Assembly (NCBI GenBank): GCA_027490195.1
Contig: JAIXYN010000099.1
Coordinates: forward strand, 62,001 to 126,000
Direction of reading: 5' to 3'
Length of the DNA stretch: 64,000 nt
Source: Verrucomicrobiaceae bacterium
GTDB taxonomy: Bacteria; Verrucomicrobiota; Verrucomicrobiia; Verrucomicrobiales; Verrucomicrobiaceae
The notes under the pieces are model-generated. The model was not told the origin of the DNA. It saw only the letters and a program-made list of their open reading frames with translations, and searched no databases. Shown piece after piece: positions 33,928 through 43,322 of the stretch (positions within the stretch are counted from its first letter, which is position 1; every line of letters starts with the position of its first letter). Position numbers and translations under genes: made by a program.

Positions 33928-34683
33928 TCAATTGCGATAGGTCGCCATGACGGCGAGCATCTCACGGATCGCGCCATGCAGGCCGATAAAAATGGCGCGT
34001 GAAACGAGGTGATGGCCGATGTTCAGTTCTGCCAGGTGTGGCACAGGCCAGAGGGCAGGGAGGTTTTTCGTGGTCAGGCCGTGTCCTGCATTGATCTGGA
34101 GGCCAAGGGCGTGGCCCAGTTCTGCTGCGGCACAGAGGCGCTCGACTTCAGCAGCACGTTCCGCTTCGTCATGGTTGGCAAAGGTGCCTGTGTGCAGTTC
34201 GATCATGGCTGCGCCGATTTCAGCGCTGGCTCGCACCTGATCGAGATCGGGATCGATGAACATGCTGACCCGGGTGCCGTTGTCGCTCAGCGCCTTAACG
34301 GTGCGGCGCAATGCATCGCGCTGCCCAGCCACATCCAGGCCGCCTTCAGTCGTGACCTCTTCGCGGTTTTCCGGAACCATGCAGACGAAGTCAGGGCGCA
34401 CCTGGAGTGCGATGCTCAGAATTTCCTGGGTGTTGCCCATTTCCAAATTCAGCTTTGTGCCGATGCTTTTGCGGAGCAAATACACATCCGCATCCTGAAT
34501 GTGGCGGCGGTCGGCCCGCAAATGCACGGTGATCGAATCAGCACCCGCTGCCTCCACCGCCAGAGCGGCTGTCAGGACGGAAGGCTCCGCCTGGGAAGAG
34601 TTCGGCATGGTACGGTAGCGTGCCTGACGCAAGGTCACGACATGGTCGATGTTAACTCCGAGGAGCAGGTTGGTTTGGGGCAT
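33928..34683 (-). CDS. pdxJ: Pyridoxine 5'-phosphate synthase
   Basis: A 251-residue TIM-barrel enzyme that condenses 3-amino-2-oxopropyl phosphate with deoxyxylulose 5-phosphate to form PNP (vitamin B6). Recognised from L-G-V-N-I-D-H-V-V-T-L-R-Q-A-R, I-T-V-H-L-R-A-D-R-R-H-I, V-C-M-V-P-E-N-R-E-E-V-T-T-E-G-G-L-D and the phosphate-binding end N-A-G-H-G-L. First gene of the pdxJ-acpS-coaD-yceD-rpmF operon. Confidence 0.97.
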   Translation of the reverse strand: MPQTNLLLGVNIDHVVTLRQARYRTMPNSSQAEPSVLTAALAVEAAGADSITVHLRADRRHIQDADVYLLRKSIGTKLNLEMGNTQEILSIALQVRPDFVCMVPENREEVTTEGGLDVAGQRDALRRTVKALSDNGTRVSMFIDPDLDQVRASAEIGAAMIELHTGTFANHDEAERAAEVERLCAAAELGHALGLQINAGHGLTTKNLPALWPVPHLAELNIGHHLVSRAIFIGLHGAIREMLAVMATYRN

Positions 34684-34842
34684 GAGCGCTATTAAGCGCA
34701 GGGCTTCCCACCCGCAAGTATCCGGTCAATCAGTCTTTTGACGCAAACTTGACGGAAAAAAGTAACTGCGCGCCCAAGAAATTGAAGTACTCAATCGCTG
34801 TATCATGCGAAGGCGTATGAGCAATCTCCTATAAAAACTCCC

Positions 34843-35751
34843 ATGAAATCATTATTCTACACAATCCTCATCATTGTTGGTGCCTTCTTGGCATATGACT
34901 ATTTTGGGGCGCCTCCCGGCAAGAAACTGGTCTTTAAAAGCCTCAATCCACCTGCAAAGCCGAAGTTAGTGACGGTGAAACCTAGTGAGGAGGAAAAGCC
35001 CGTTGTCAAAGAAATGGCCCCCGAGCCTGTGAAACCTGTCGTGGTGGAAAGGCCCGTGGAAAAGGCACCCATGACAACGGCTGCACCGGCTCCGTCAGCC
35101 CCCAAGTTTGAACCCATCGAGGCACTGACCGGGAACTGGTTGAAGATTCCGGTGTCCGCCTTTCCGCGTGAGGTGAAACTGCTGCAGGACGCGATGTTCA
35201 AGATGAGCGTGGGATCGAGCAAGATAGCCGCCGGAGGCAAGGCCTATGCCCTGAGTGCAGAGAACGGGGTGCTCACCCTCGCACCGACGGCTGCTTCACC
35301 AGCACGAGCCCAACTGTCCATTGACGGCACTGATTTGAAGGCTCAGCTCAATGCGTCCTACGACAAGTGGAAGATCACGCGTGCGGAAGAACTCAAGGCC
35401 ATTGCCGCGAAAAAACTGCAGAATCAGCCTGTGGCATCTGTGACTGAAGCCGTGCCTTCCAGCAGCGAAGTGGATGAGAGTGGCAAGCCCGTGCGGGATT
35501 CCACCAGCGGCTATCCACTGCTGATTGCCAGCATGAAAAGTGGGCAAATTACAGAGATCAAGCCGGAGAATGTCACCAGCTGGCAGGACCCGCAGCCCAC
35601 CGTGATTCAAGGCAAGCCAGGCTGGGCAGTGAAAGTGGGCTGCGATGTGAAGACGGTCTTTGGGCTGCAACCCACTGAAGCACAGGCCTTGGTGCTCAAT
35701 GGCAGGGTCATTGGCTGGTATTACACTGGCTCAGGTGAGGAAGTGCCGTGA
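34843..35751 (+). CDS. Membrane-anchored protein of unknown function
   Basis: A 302-residue protein with an N-terminal membrane anchor (about residues 4-20) then a Pro/Lys/Glu/Val-rich linker (about 30-95) that should be extended and cross the periplasm. Two soluble parts follow (about 98-190 and 200-302) with no family recognised; the second ends L-V-L-N-G-R-V-I-G-W-Y-Y. It stands alone between the pdxJ operon and tRNA-Asp. The anchor-linker-domain layout resembles envelope-spanning proteins, but no function can be assigned. Confidence 0.7.
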   Translation: MKSLFYTILIIVGAFLAYDYFGAPPGKKLVFKSLNPPAKPKLVTVKPSEEEKPVVKEMAPEPVKPVVVERPVEKAPMTTAAPAPSAPKFEPIEALTGNWLKIPVSAFPREVKLLQDAMFKMSVGSSKIAAGGKAYALSAENGVLTLAPTAASPARAQLSIDGTDLKAQLNASYDKWKITRAEELKAIAAKKLQNQPVASVTEAVPSSSEVDESGKPVRDSTSGYPLLIASMKSGQITEIKPENVTSWQDPQPTVIQGKPGWAVKVGCDVKTVFGLQPTEAQALVLNGRVIGWYYTGSGEEVP

Positions 35752-35780
35752 TGAAATGTTTCACAGATTGAAGTTTCCAT

Positions 35781-35808
35781 TTGCCAGAGGGAAGAGAGCG
35801 TTTACTAT
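35781..35808 (+). promoter_or_regulatory. Sigma-70-type promoter of tRNA-Asp
   Basis: TTGCCA (35781-35786) and TACTAT (35803-35808) are separated by 16 bases and lie about 20 bases ahead of the tRNA, the expected place for a short leader. This is a pattern match only. Confidence 0.45.
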
Positions 35809-35827
35809 CACGACCCCAAACGGCAAA

Positions 35828-35904
35828 GGAGCGGTAGTTCAGTTGGTTAGAACGCCAGCCTGTCACGTTGGAGGTCGCGGGTTCGAGTCCCGTCCGCTCC
35901 GCCA
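35828..35904 (+). tRNA. tRNA-Asp (anticodon GTC)
   Basis: The 77-base cloverleaf has acceptor arms GGAGCGG/CCGCTCC, a D arm with AGTTGGTTAGA, the anticodon loop CTGTCAC with anticodon GTC, and the T arm GGTTCGAGTCC. A CCA end is encoded after the G discriminator. It is followed within 12 bases by a terminator hairpin. Confidence 0.97.
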
Positions 35905-35915
35905 GTTGGGTTTAC

Positions 35916-35946
35916 AGGCCGCCTTGCATTTTGCAGGCGGCCTTTT
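35916..35946 (+). terminator. Terminator behind tRNA-Asp
   Basis: Stem AGGCCGCC / GGCGGCCT with a short central loop, followed directly by TTTTTC on the plus strand. It begins 11 bases after the tRNA's CCA. Confidence 0.9.
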
Positions 35947-36084
35947 TCTTGCAGACAGCTTCAGCTTTGACTGCTGGTCGTGGAGCACGAGAATTTCTCA
36001 GGTGTGCAAACTCCAGCCTTTGGTGCAGCAGTGTTCTGCCACCAATTGATTCTCAGGGCTGGTTTTTGAGGCCAGGTAAGGCTC

Positions 36085-37929
36085 TTACTTTTTATTTAAA
36101 ACGCTCTCAAAACAGCGCTGCTCTTCAGGAAGCATGCTGGCTTTGGGATTGATGGACTTGATCACACCCAGCGCTTCGTTATGAAATCCACCGCTGTCGG
36201 CAATGGCGGCAAAGACGGCGCGCTGTCCCTCGGTGAGCGGGTTGAGATCAATGTATTGCAGATTTTGGAGCGCCTGTTGCGTATCACGCAGCCGCCAGCG
36301 AGCCAAGGCGACGGTGAGTTTGCGCTCATTGTCAGTCGGCTGAATTTTCAGCAAATTAACGGCGTTGCGCATGGCCAGTTCAATGTTTTTGCCAGCCAGC
36401 AGGCTGACATAAAGATAGCTTTCGACAAAATTTGTATCGTCCGGCCATCGTTTCACAGCCTCCTGAGTGGCTTGCAGCAGAGATTCAGTGCTGCGGTTGG
36501 CCCAACTTGCTTTGATCAGTCCGGTGAAGGCATCGCGCTCGATGCGGGGTGAAGCTGAGGCACGTTGTGCCGCCTTGATGGCCAGGCGGTAGGCATCTTC
36601 CGCGATGTCAAAATGACCACGATCTTCACCATACTTGGCGATTTGCAGCAGGGCAGCGTATCGCCCGTTGGTTTGAGCCGCGTCCTTGGCGGCGATCAGC
36701 TTGGAGCGCAGTTCTTCGGTGGGCTTCTTCAAGATGTAGGCCAGGTGCGCACGGAACATGACCAAAGTGGTGGGGTCGAGCACGTCCGCGACTGCGGGAT
36801 CGTTTACTAGGCGCTCCAAGTCATCGAAACGCTGCAGTACGGTGAGTGCGTTGAGATAGTTTTCCAACAGGCCCTGATGGGCTTTGGCCTCTTCCTCTGG
36901 CAGGACGGCAAGAACCTGGCGGAATTCCCCCTCTTCAACCAGCCAGCGTATGAACGGCAGCAGTTGATCGCGTTTTTTGTCCCGGTACTTTGCGGTGGCG
37001 GCTATCACGATCTCTTTTTTGTGTCCCGGAGACTGCTGAACTTCGTGCTTCAGCGCACTCACGTAATGCCTGTCATCTGCCCTGGGATGGTTCTTAAGGC
37101 GTTCAATCAGCCGGGTGGTGTCTGCTGGCGTCAAAGAGGGCAGGCTGTCGAAGTACTCCAGGGTTTGCAGGCCGATCGCATCATCCCCTGAGGCCAGTTT
37201 CCAGAGCGACTCCATGCCCAGCCCGACTTCAGTCGGATTCCCGGATGTGAGCTGGACTTTGGCGAAGCGCAGCGCCCCTTCTTTGTCATCTGGATGCGAC
37301 TGGGTGTAGGTGCGCAGCACATTGAGCAGCGGTTTGTTGTTTTCACGCTGCCCCCAGACTTCCTCGGCCAGTTTCATCAGTGGCTCGCTGGGCTGCTCCA
37401 CCTGCATCAGTTGTTCCAGCGCCTGGGCGGCCTCCTTGGGCTTTCCCAGGTTGAGGAGGCATTGCACGTGGAGTTGCTCGTCAGCTGGCGTGAGGACATC
37501 GAGGTTCTTCAGCTTGGTATAGAAGTACAGCGCCGTGTCGCGCTTCATCAGTGTGAAGTACTCAAAGAGCAACCGGATGGCTTCCTCGCTTTCAGGGGCT
37601 TTTGTGTAAGCCTCCTGGGCTTTCATGACCGCGTTCATGCTCTGGCCATTTTCCATCATCTGCCGAGCCTCCTTCACCATGCTCCCCGCACGCATGTTTT
37701 TGTATGAGTTTTTCAGTGGTCGGGCATACACAATGCCGAGGATGAGCAGGGAAGTGCAGATGGCCAGGATGACAATGGTCGCCACCCAGCGCGCTAGGGG
37801 GGACTGGCGGTCCCGATGCGCCACAGTCGGAGGCACCAGCCATTCCCAGGCGGTGATAATAGGACGCCACAAAACGAAGGGTTTTTGTGTGAGATCCTTG
37901 GTGGGATCAATTTTTTGGTTCCAAAGCAT
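36085..37929 (-). CDS. Membrane-anchored TPR-like helical-repeat protein
   Basis: A 614-residue protein with one membrane span (about residues 50-70, V-A-T-I-V-I-L-A-I-C-T-S-L-L-I-L-G-I-V) and a long all-helical repeat region from about 85 to the end, with TPR-like units (M-N-A-V-M-K-A-Q-E-A-Y-T-K-A-P-E-S-E-E-A and C-L-L-N-L-G-K-P-K-E-A-A-Q-A-L). No enzyme residues are visible, so a protein-interaction role is likely. The start is set at ATG 37929; the frame continues upstream without support. It is divergent from the ABC operon at 38173. Confidence 0.75.
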   Translation of the reverse strand: MLWNQKIDPTKDLTQKPFVLWRPIITAWEWLVPPTVAHRDRQSPLARWVATIVILAICTSLLILGIVYARPLKNSYKNMRAGSMVKEARQMMENGQSMNAVMKAQEAYTKAPESEEAIRLLFEYFTLMKRDTALYFYTKLKNLDVLTPADEQLHVQCLLNLGKPKEAAQALEQLMQVEQPSEPLMKLAEEVWGQRENNKPLLNVLRTYTQSHPDDKEGALRFAKVQLTSGNPTEVGLGMESLWKLASGDDAIGLQTLEYFDSLPSLTPADTTRLIERLKNHPRADDRHYVSALKHEVQQSPGHKKEIVIAATAKYRDKKRDQLLPFIRWLVEEGEFRQVLAVLPEEEAKAHQGLLENYLNALTVLQRFDDLERLVNDPAVADVLDPTTLVMFRAHLAYILKKPTEELRSKLIAAKDAAQTNGRYAALLQIAKYGEDRGHFDIAEDAYRLAIKAAQRASASPRIERDAFTGLIKASWANRSTESLLQATQEAVKRWPDDTNFVESYLYVSLLAGKNIELAMRNAVNLLKIQPTDNERKLTVALARWRLRDTQQALQNLQYIDLNPLTEGQRAVFAAIADSGGFHNEALGVIKSINPKASMLPEEQRCFESVLNKK

Positions 37930-38172
37930 GAGGATTCGCGACTGGGGAGCTGAATGTAGGTGTGCCGGATGCGCCGTCACGTTGAAATTTATTCTGCGAC
38001 CTGATTGTCAAATTTGGCCTTCAAGGCATCCCGCCGGCTGAGAGAATTCAGTTGAAAAGCCCGGCGTTCCTCCTAAAGCAGCGATCCGCGATTGAACGTC
38101 CGGAGGAGGCGAACAACCAGAACCGCCTCTCTGTGGCGTTCCGTTTTCCCAACCAACTGATCCAACGACGTT

Positions 38173-38913
38173 ATGATCCAAGTTAAGAACCTCATCAAGT
38201 TGTTCGGCACCAAAGTGGCTGTCGATGATGTCTCCTTCTCCGTGGAAAAAGGAGAAGTGCTGGGCTTTCTCGGGCCGAATGGTGCCGGAAAATCAACCAC
38301 CATGCGCATGGTCACCGGCTATTTCCGCCCCACGAGTGGCAGCGTGAATCTTTGTGGGATCGACATGCTCGAAGAGCCTGAACTGGCCAAGCAGCGCCTT
38401 GGTTACCTGCCTGAAAACGCGCCGCTTTATTCCGACATGACCGTGGCCAGCTTCCTTGGCTTTTGCGCCGAACTGCGTGGCCTCCATGGCGCGCAGCGCA
38501 CCCAGGCCATCGACCGTGTGCTGGACCTGTGCTTCCTCGACAGCGTGCGCAATCAGAGCGTGGACACCTTGTCCAAAGGCTACCGCCACCGCACCTGTTT
38601 CGCGCAAAGCATCATTCATGACCCAGATGTGCTCATTCTCGACGAGCCGACGGACGGTCTCGATCCGAATCAGAAGCATGAGGTGCGCAGCATGATCAAG
38701 CGCATGGGCAAGGACAAGGCGATCATCTTTTCCACGCACATTTTGGAAGAAGTCGAAGCCGCCTGCTCCCGCGCCATCATCATCGACCGCGGCAAGGTCG
38801 TGGCCGACGGCACGCCTGAAAGCCTCAAGAAGCTCGTTCCCGGTGCGAACTCTCTCGACGAAGTTTTCCGCAGCATCACCAAATCAGATACAGCTGTCAA
38901 AAAAGCAGCCTGA
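38173..38913 (+). CDS. ABC transporter ATP-binding protein (GldA-like)
   Basis: A 246-residue ATPase with G-P-N-G-A-G-K-S-T-T (Walker A), a Q-loop, the signature region L-S-K-G-Y-R-H-R (L-S-x-G-x), I-L-D-E-P-T-D-G-L-D-P-N-Q (Walker B and D-loop) and S-T-H (H-loop). The variant signature and the Y-L-P-E-N-A-P-L-Y block are typical of GldA/NatA ATPases. It begins a four-gene operon with a GldF-like permease, a GldG-like protein and a DUF4340 protein, whose homologues in Bacteroidota support gliding and secretion; here the set is without other gliding genes. Confidence 0.92.
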   Translation: MIQVKNLIKLFGTKVAVDDVSFSVEKGEVLGFLGPNGAGKSTTMRMVTGYFRPTSGSVNLCGIDMLEEPELAKQRLGYLPENAPLYSDMTVASFLGFCAELRGLHGAQRTQAIDRVLDLCFLDSVRNQSVDTLSKGYRHRTCFAQSIIHDPDVLILDEPTDGLDPNQKHEVRSMIKRMGKDKAIIFSTHILEEVEAACSRAIIIDRGKVVADGTPESLKKLVPGANSLDEVFRSITKSDTAVKKAA

Positions 38914-38953
38914 GATCCTTTCTCTTTTTTCCCACCCCCAATCCAACCAACGC

Positions 38954-39712
38954 ATGAGCAATCGAGCAATCCAAAACACTCTGGCCGTCTTTAAGCGGGA
39001 GTTTATGGCCTACTTCAACTCTCCCGTGTTTTACGTCATCGTCGTTATTTTCCTGCTGGCGACGAATGGCTTTACGTTCTTCTTCTCCCGTCTGCTGGAC
39101 AGTGACGACGTTTCACTGGCCACACGCTTCTTTGTCTGGCACCCGTGGATCTACACGGTGCTGGCTCCTGCTGTGGGCATGCGCCTGTGGTCGGAAGAGC
39201 ACCGTCTGGGTACTATTGAGCTTCTCATGACCATGCCGGTCTCACCATGGCAGGCCATTGTGGGCAAGTTTCTGGCGGCTTCCGTGATCTGGCTGATTGC
39301 CTTGGCTTTGACCTTCCCGATCGTTGGGACCGTGGCCTATCTGGGCGATCCTGACAGCGGCCCCATCATCAGCGGCTATGTGGCCAGCTATCTCTATGCC
39401 ATGGCCTGTTTGGCCGTGACTTCTGCCATCAGCGCCTTCACGCGCAGTCAGGTGGTGTGCTTCATCATCAGCGTCGCATTTTGTCTGGTCATCGCCCTCA
39501 TCGGCGATCCCGGTCTGACGCAGACGGTCGTGAACGCTGTCCCGAATGGGATGGAAGGAATCGTGCGATTCATCAGCTACTTTAGCTTCATGGATCACTT
39601 TTTTGAAATGACCAAGGGCATCTTCGTCCTGCGTGACGTGCTTTACTTCGTTTCGGTCATCGTGGTGGCGCTGCTAGTGACTGACCAGGGTCTCCGCTCC
39701 AAGCGCGCCTGA
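38954..39712 (+). CDS. ABC transporter permease (GldF-like)
   Basis: A 252-residue permease with about six spans. It starts V-F-K-R-E-F-M-A-Y-F-N-S-P-V-F-Y, the coupling-helix pattern of the ABC-2/GldF family, and holds the conserved M-R-L-W-S-E-E-H-R-L-G-T-I-E-L-L segment and M-P-V-S-P-W-Q-A. The start at ATG 38954 lies 40 bases after the ATPase stop. Substrate unknown. Confidence 0.9.
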   Translation: MSNRAIQNTLAVFKREFMAYFNSPVFYVIVVIFLLATNGFTFFFSRLLDSDDVSLATRFFVWHPWIYTVLAPAVGMRLWSEEHRLGTIELLMTMPVSPWQAIVGKFLAASVIWLIALALTFPIVGTVAYLGDPDSGPIISGYVASYLYAMACLAVTSAISAFTRSQVVCFIISVAFCLVIALIGDPGLTQTVVNAVPNGMEGIVRFISYFSFMDHFFEMTKGIFVLRDVLYFVSVIVVALLVTDQGLRSKRA

Positions 39713-39753
39713 TTTCCCACCGAGCTTTTTGATTCAACCAACCTTCTTTAAAT

Positions 39754-41703
39754 ATGAGTGCTTCCAACAAGACCGCCGCCGCTGGCGTTACCACACTGTT
39801 GATCATTGCTGTCATTTTCGCCCTGAACTTCCTCGTTGGCGGGGTGGGTTCTGGCAATCTCCGTCTCGACCTCACGGAGGATGGTTTGTTTACCCTGTCG
39901 CAGGGCACAAAAAACATTCTCAGTCGGATCAATGCCGACGAGCCGATAACCATCAAATTTTATGCGACGAACGATGACCGGGTCATGCCGAACATCCTCA
40001 AGCCGCACGCCCGCGCCATTGAGGACCTGCTGCTGGAATATGAAAAGCAGAGTGGCGGCGGTGTTTCCCTTGAAGTTATCCATCCGAATCCGGACACGGA
40101 TGATGAAGACAAGGCCAAGGACGATGAAATCCGTGGCATGCAGGTCAATCAGGAAGGTGACCAGATTTATCTCGGGCTCACCGTCCAGTGCCTCGACCGC
40201 AAAGAGATCCTGCCCTTTCTCAATCCGGAAGATGCCACAGCGTTTGAATACGATGTGTCCCGAGCCATCGCGAAGGTCATCAAGCCCACCAAGACGGTTA
40301 TCGGCCTCATGAGCGCCATGCCCATCGGCGGGGTGCCCTCCATGCCATTCCAGCAGCAGCGCGGCCCGGAAGCCTGGGCGATTGTTCAGCAGCTTCGGGC
40401 TGACTATGAGGTGCGTGATCTGACGATGACAGTCGATAAAATTGACAGCGACATCACCGTCCTTCTTGTGGTGCACCCGGCTGATATCACCAAGACGGCG
40501 GAGTTTGCCATCGACCAGTACCTCCTCGGAGGCGGCAATGTCATTGCCTTCGTGGATCCGCAGAGCCTGCTCGCTCAGGCTATGAGCAGCCAGCCCAATC
40601 CGATGACTGGCCAGCAGGGCAACATGATCAACACTTCCTCCGACCTGTCGAATTTGTTCAAGGCCTGGGGTATCAGCTACCAGAAAGACATGGTTCTGGC
40701 TGACATGAACTACAAAGGCAACCTGCAAGGACGAATCATGCCGACGGCTCTCCAGCTCCCCGGCAAAGCCATCAACCAAGATGATCGGGTGACTTCTGGC
40801 CTGCAGTCCTTCACTCTCATCAACGCGGGCGCATTGAACATCGACCGCAAGGAAGGGCTCGACGTGATCACTCTCGCCACCACTTCTGAGGCTTCGGAGC
40901 TGATCGACACGGCAGCGGCTGACAAACTGCGCCGGGAGCCTATGGTGAACTTTACCGCCAGCGGTAAAAAACAGGTGCTCGGTGTTCGTATCACCGGCAA
41001 ATTCAAGACGGCCTTCCCGGATGGCAAGCCCGAGGCTCCTGCTGGTTCCAAAGAAACTGGCGGCCCCGCGCAGGATGCCAGCGCACCAGGAGCGGCGGCT
41101 GCGAAGACACCTGAAAAGAAAGCAGACAACTCGCTCAAGGAGTCCAAAGACAGTGAGCGCAATGTCATTCTCTTTTCGGATGCTGACATGCTCTATGATG
41201 CCTTCTGCCTGAAGCAGGGGGATCTCGGAGTCGGCCTCATCACCAATGGCGGTAACCTGCCCATGCTCCTCAATGCCGTTGAAGTGCTCGTCGGCGGTGG
41301 TGACCTCATTCAAGTTCGCAATCGCAAGTCTCCGGTCCGGCCCTTCATCAAGCTGAAGGAGATGCGTGAGACGGTTGAGGAGAAATATCGCCCACAGCTC
41401 GTTAAGCTGGAGAAGGAACGTCAGGAACTGGCGGAAAAGCTCAGCAAAGCCCGTCCTCAGCTCGACCTGAAGAAGGGCGCGTTGATTGTTGATCAGGCCA
41501 CGATGAACAACATCAAAGAGATGGAGAAAAACTCGAAGACCATCGACAAAGAAGTGCGGAACATCCGTAAAGAGGTCAACAAGGAGGTGGAGTTCCGCAA
41601 GACTCTGATCAAGACCCTTAATGTGCTGCTTGTCCCATTTCTAGTGGGCATGGTGGGCATTCTTTTCGCCATGCAGCGCCGCACCCGGACTGCTGCAGCC
41701 TGA
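39754..41703 (+). CDS. GldG-like ABC-associated protein
   Basis: A 649-residue protein with an N-terminal membrane span (about 12-28), a large extracytosolic part and a C-terminal span (about 628-645) following a coiled-coil-like charged region (about 545-625, K-L-E-K-E-R-Q-E-L-A-E-K-L). The L-D-L-T-E-D-G-L-F-T-L-S-Q-G-T block after the first span is diagnostic of the GldG family. A linker rich in Pro, Ala and Lys sits around residues 430-465. It is the periplasmic partner of the GldA/GldF-like ABC pair. Confidence 0.88.
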   Translation: MSASNKTAAAGVTTLLIIAVIFALNFLVGGVGSGNLRLDLTEDGLFTLSQGTKNILSRINADEPITIKFYATNDDRVMPNILKPHARAIEDLLLEYEKQSGGGVSLEVIHPNPDTDDEDKAKDDEIRGMQVNQEGDQIYLGLTVQCLDRKEILPFLNPEDATAFEYDVSRAIAKVIKPTKTVIGLMSAMPIGGVPSMPFQQQRGPEAWAIVQQLRADYEVRDLTMTVDKIDSDITVLLVVHPADITKTAEFAIDQYLLGGGNVIAFVDPQSLLAQAMSSQPNPMTGQQGNMINTSSDLSNLFKAWGISYQKDMVLADMNYKGNLQGRIMPTALQLPGKAINQDDRVTSGLQSFTLINAGALNIDRKEGLDVITLATTSEASELIDTAAADKLRREPMVNFTASGKKQVLGVRITGKFKTAFPDGKPEAPAGSKETGGPAQDASAPGAAAAKTPEKKADNSLKESKDSERNVILFSDADMLYDAFCLKQGDLGVGLITNGGNLPMLLNAVEVLVGGGDLIQVRNRKSPVRPFIKLKEMRETVEEKYRPQLVKLEKERQELAEKLSKARPQLDLKKGALIVDQATMNNIKEMEKNSKTIDKEVRNIRKEVNKEVEFRKTLIKTLNVLLVPFLVGMVGILFAMQRRTRTAAA

Positions 41704-41749
41704 TTCCATTCAAAACTCGTTTTAAACACCTGTTCTTTTCCTCAACGCC

Positions 41750-43261
41750 ATGAAGAAGATCGTCATCCTTTTGGTTTTACTAGTCGTCATTACTGGCACT
41801 GCCTATTTTCAGTCGAACAAGCGCAACTCGCGTCTCAATCGCTCCGTTCTGAGCGTAAAGTCGCGAGAGCTGTTGTTTCCAGATTTCGACATCAACGGCA
41901 TCAAAAAAATCCGCATCAAGGAGGACAAGGCTGAGACAGTCCTCGCTGTCCAAAATGACACCTGGGTCGTTCAGGAGCGTGCGGGATATCCGGTGGACAA
42001 AGAGAAACTTCAGACCGCGCTGCTGAGCCTCAAGTACGAAAAGATCAAAGGTGGCCGCCATATCGGCAAGGATTCCTGGGGCAAGGTGGGAGTGAATTCT
42101 CCCGGCAATGCCACCGCTTCTGGCGCGGGAACTCTTGTCGAATTGTTCGACGAGAAGGGCTCTCTGAAACACTCCTTTGTCTTGGGCGGGCAGGTGAACA
42201 GCTCGGGTGGAGCTAACAATGATCAGATGCAAATGTTCGGTGGCCCTAAAGGCAATCGCTTCATCCGTATCCAAGGAGAGGACACCATCTGGGAGATCAA
42301 TGACCAACTGCCTGATCTGGTGACCAAGGCAGATGCTTGGCTGGCGAAAGCTTTTGTTGATGTGCAGAAGCTCAAGTCTGTCGAGGTTACCGCTGCAAAA
42401 CCGGCTGACTCATGGAAAGCGATCCGTGCAGATGACAAGGGAGATTTCACCCTTGAAGGTGCCGGACCTGGTGAAAGCATCGACACCGCCAAGGTCACCC
42501 TTGGCACGCTGCTTTCCAGCCCGACCTTCAATGACGTGCTCCCCAAAGACAAGGCCGCCGCTACGATGAAGGACGCGGTGAAGGCAAAGCTTGTCACCTT
42601 TGATGGGTTCACCTACAACATCCAGGCTGTAAAGCAGGCGGGGCAGGGGGACGGTGACAAATACTACATCACCTTGAGTGTCAGTGCCGAGCTTCTCAAG
42701 GAACGCGCTGCCGTGAAGGACGAAAAGCCTGAGGATAAAAAGAAGAACGACGAAGCTTTCGCAGAAGAAAAGAAGAAGTTGGAAGAGAAGCTGGCCAGCG
42801 AGAAAAAATTCGAAGGCTGGGTCTATGAGGTCACGGAATACACCGTCAGCAGCCTTTTGAAAAAGAAGTCTGAAATTCTCGCCGCACCTGCTCCCGCCAG
42901 CCAGCCAGCACCCGCCGCAGGTGGCAATGCCAGCCCTACTGGCCTGCCAGACATCAAGAAGATGATACCCGGCCTGAACACGACCCCGCCGCCAGCCGGT
43001 TCAAGCAGCTCTGCGCCTCCTGCCGTTCCTGCGGCAAATCCAGCCCCTCCCATCAGCGTGACCACGCCTGCTGTGTCTTTGCCTGCAGCTCCCAAGCCCG
43101 AAATCAAGCCAGCTCCGGCTCCTGACACCAATCCCATTACCGGTGAAAAACCCGCAGCGCCAGCGACTGCGAACGAGCCCGTCAAGCCCGCTGCACCTGC
43201 ACCTGCACCTGCTCCTGCTCCTGCTCCTCCCGCAGCACCAAGCCCACCTGCGAAGCCGTAA
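41750..43261 (+). CDS. DUF4340 protein with Pro/Ala-rich tail
   Basis: A 503-residue protein with an N-terminal span (residues 4-17, I-V-I-L-L-V-L-L-V-V-I-T-G-T) and the DUF4340 pattern: L-L-F-P-D-F-D-I-N-G-I-K-K-I-R-I-K, W-V-V-Q-E-R-A-G-Y-P-V-D, and later A-W-L-A-K-A-F-V-D-V. From about residue 375 to the end the chain is low-complexity (Pro, Ala, Thr), finishing in P-A-P-A-P-A-P repeats, which suggests a flexible or surface-exposed tail. It closes the GldA/F/G-like operon and ends in front of a strong terminator. Confidence 0.85.
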   Translation: MKKIVILLVLLVVITGTAYFQSNKRNSRLNRSVLSVKSRELLFPDFDINGIKKIRIKEDKAETVLAVQNDTWVVQERAGYPVDKEKLQTALLSLKYEKIKGGRHIGKDSWGKVGVNSPGNATASGAGTLVELFDEKGSLKHSFVLGGQVNSSGGANNDQMQMFGGPKGNRFIRIQGEDTIWEINDQLPDLVTKADAWLAKAFVDVQKLKSVEVTAAKPADSWKAIRADDKGDFTLEGAGPGESIDTAKVTLGTLLSSPTFNDVLPKDKAAATMKDAVKAKLVTFDGFTYNIQAVKQAGQGDGDKYYITLSVSAELLKERAAVKDEKPEDKKKNDEAFAEEKKKLEEKLASEKKFEGWVYEVTEYTVSSLLKKKSEILAAPAPASQPAPAAGGNASPTGLPDIKKMIPGLNTTPPPAGSSSSAPPAVPAANPAPPISVTTPAVSLPAAPKPEIKPAPAPDTNPITGEKPAAPATANEPVKPAAPAPAPAPAPAPPAAPSPPAKP

Positions 43262-43291
43262 GGCCCAAAGTTCCAGATCGTTTTTCCCACG

Positions 43292-43322
43292 ACGGAGTGA
43301 TGCCTCGCATCACTCCGTTTTG
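43292..43322 (+). terminator. Terminator of the GldA/F/G-DUF4340 operon
   Basis: A perfect 12-bp stem (ACGGAGTGATGC / GCATCACTCCGT) with a 3-base loop CTC, followed by TTTTG on the plus strand, 30 bases after the DUF4340 stop. Confidence 0.92.

Noticed and set aside
39748-41313. Minus-strand open frame of about 520 codons
   Set aside because: Antisense of the GldG-like gene; no start context, no recognisable domain.
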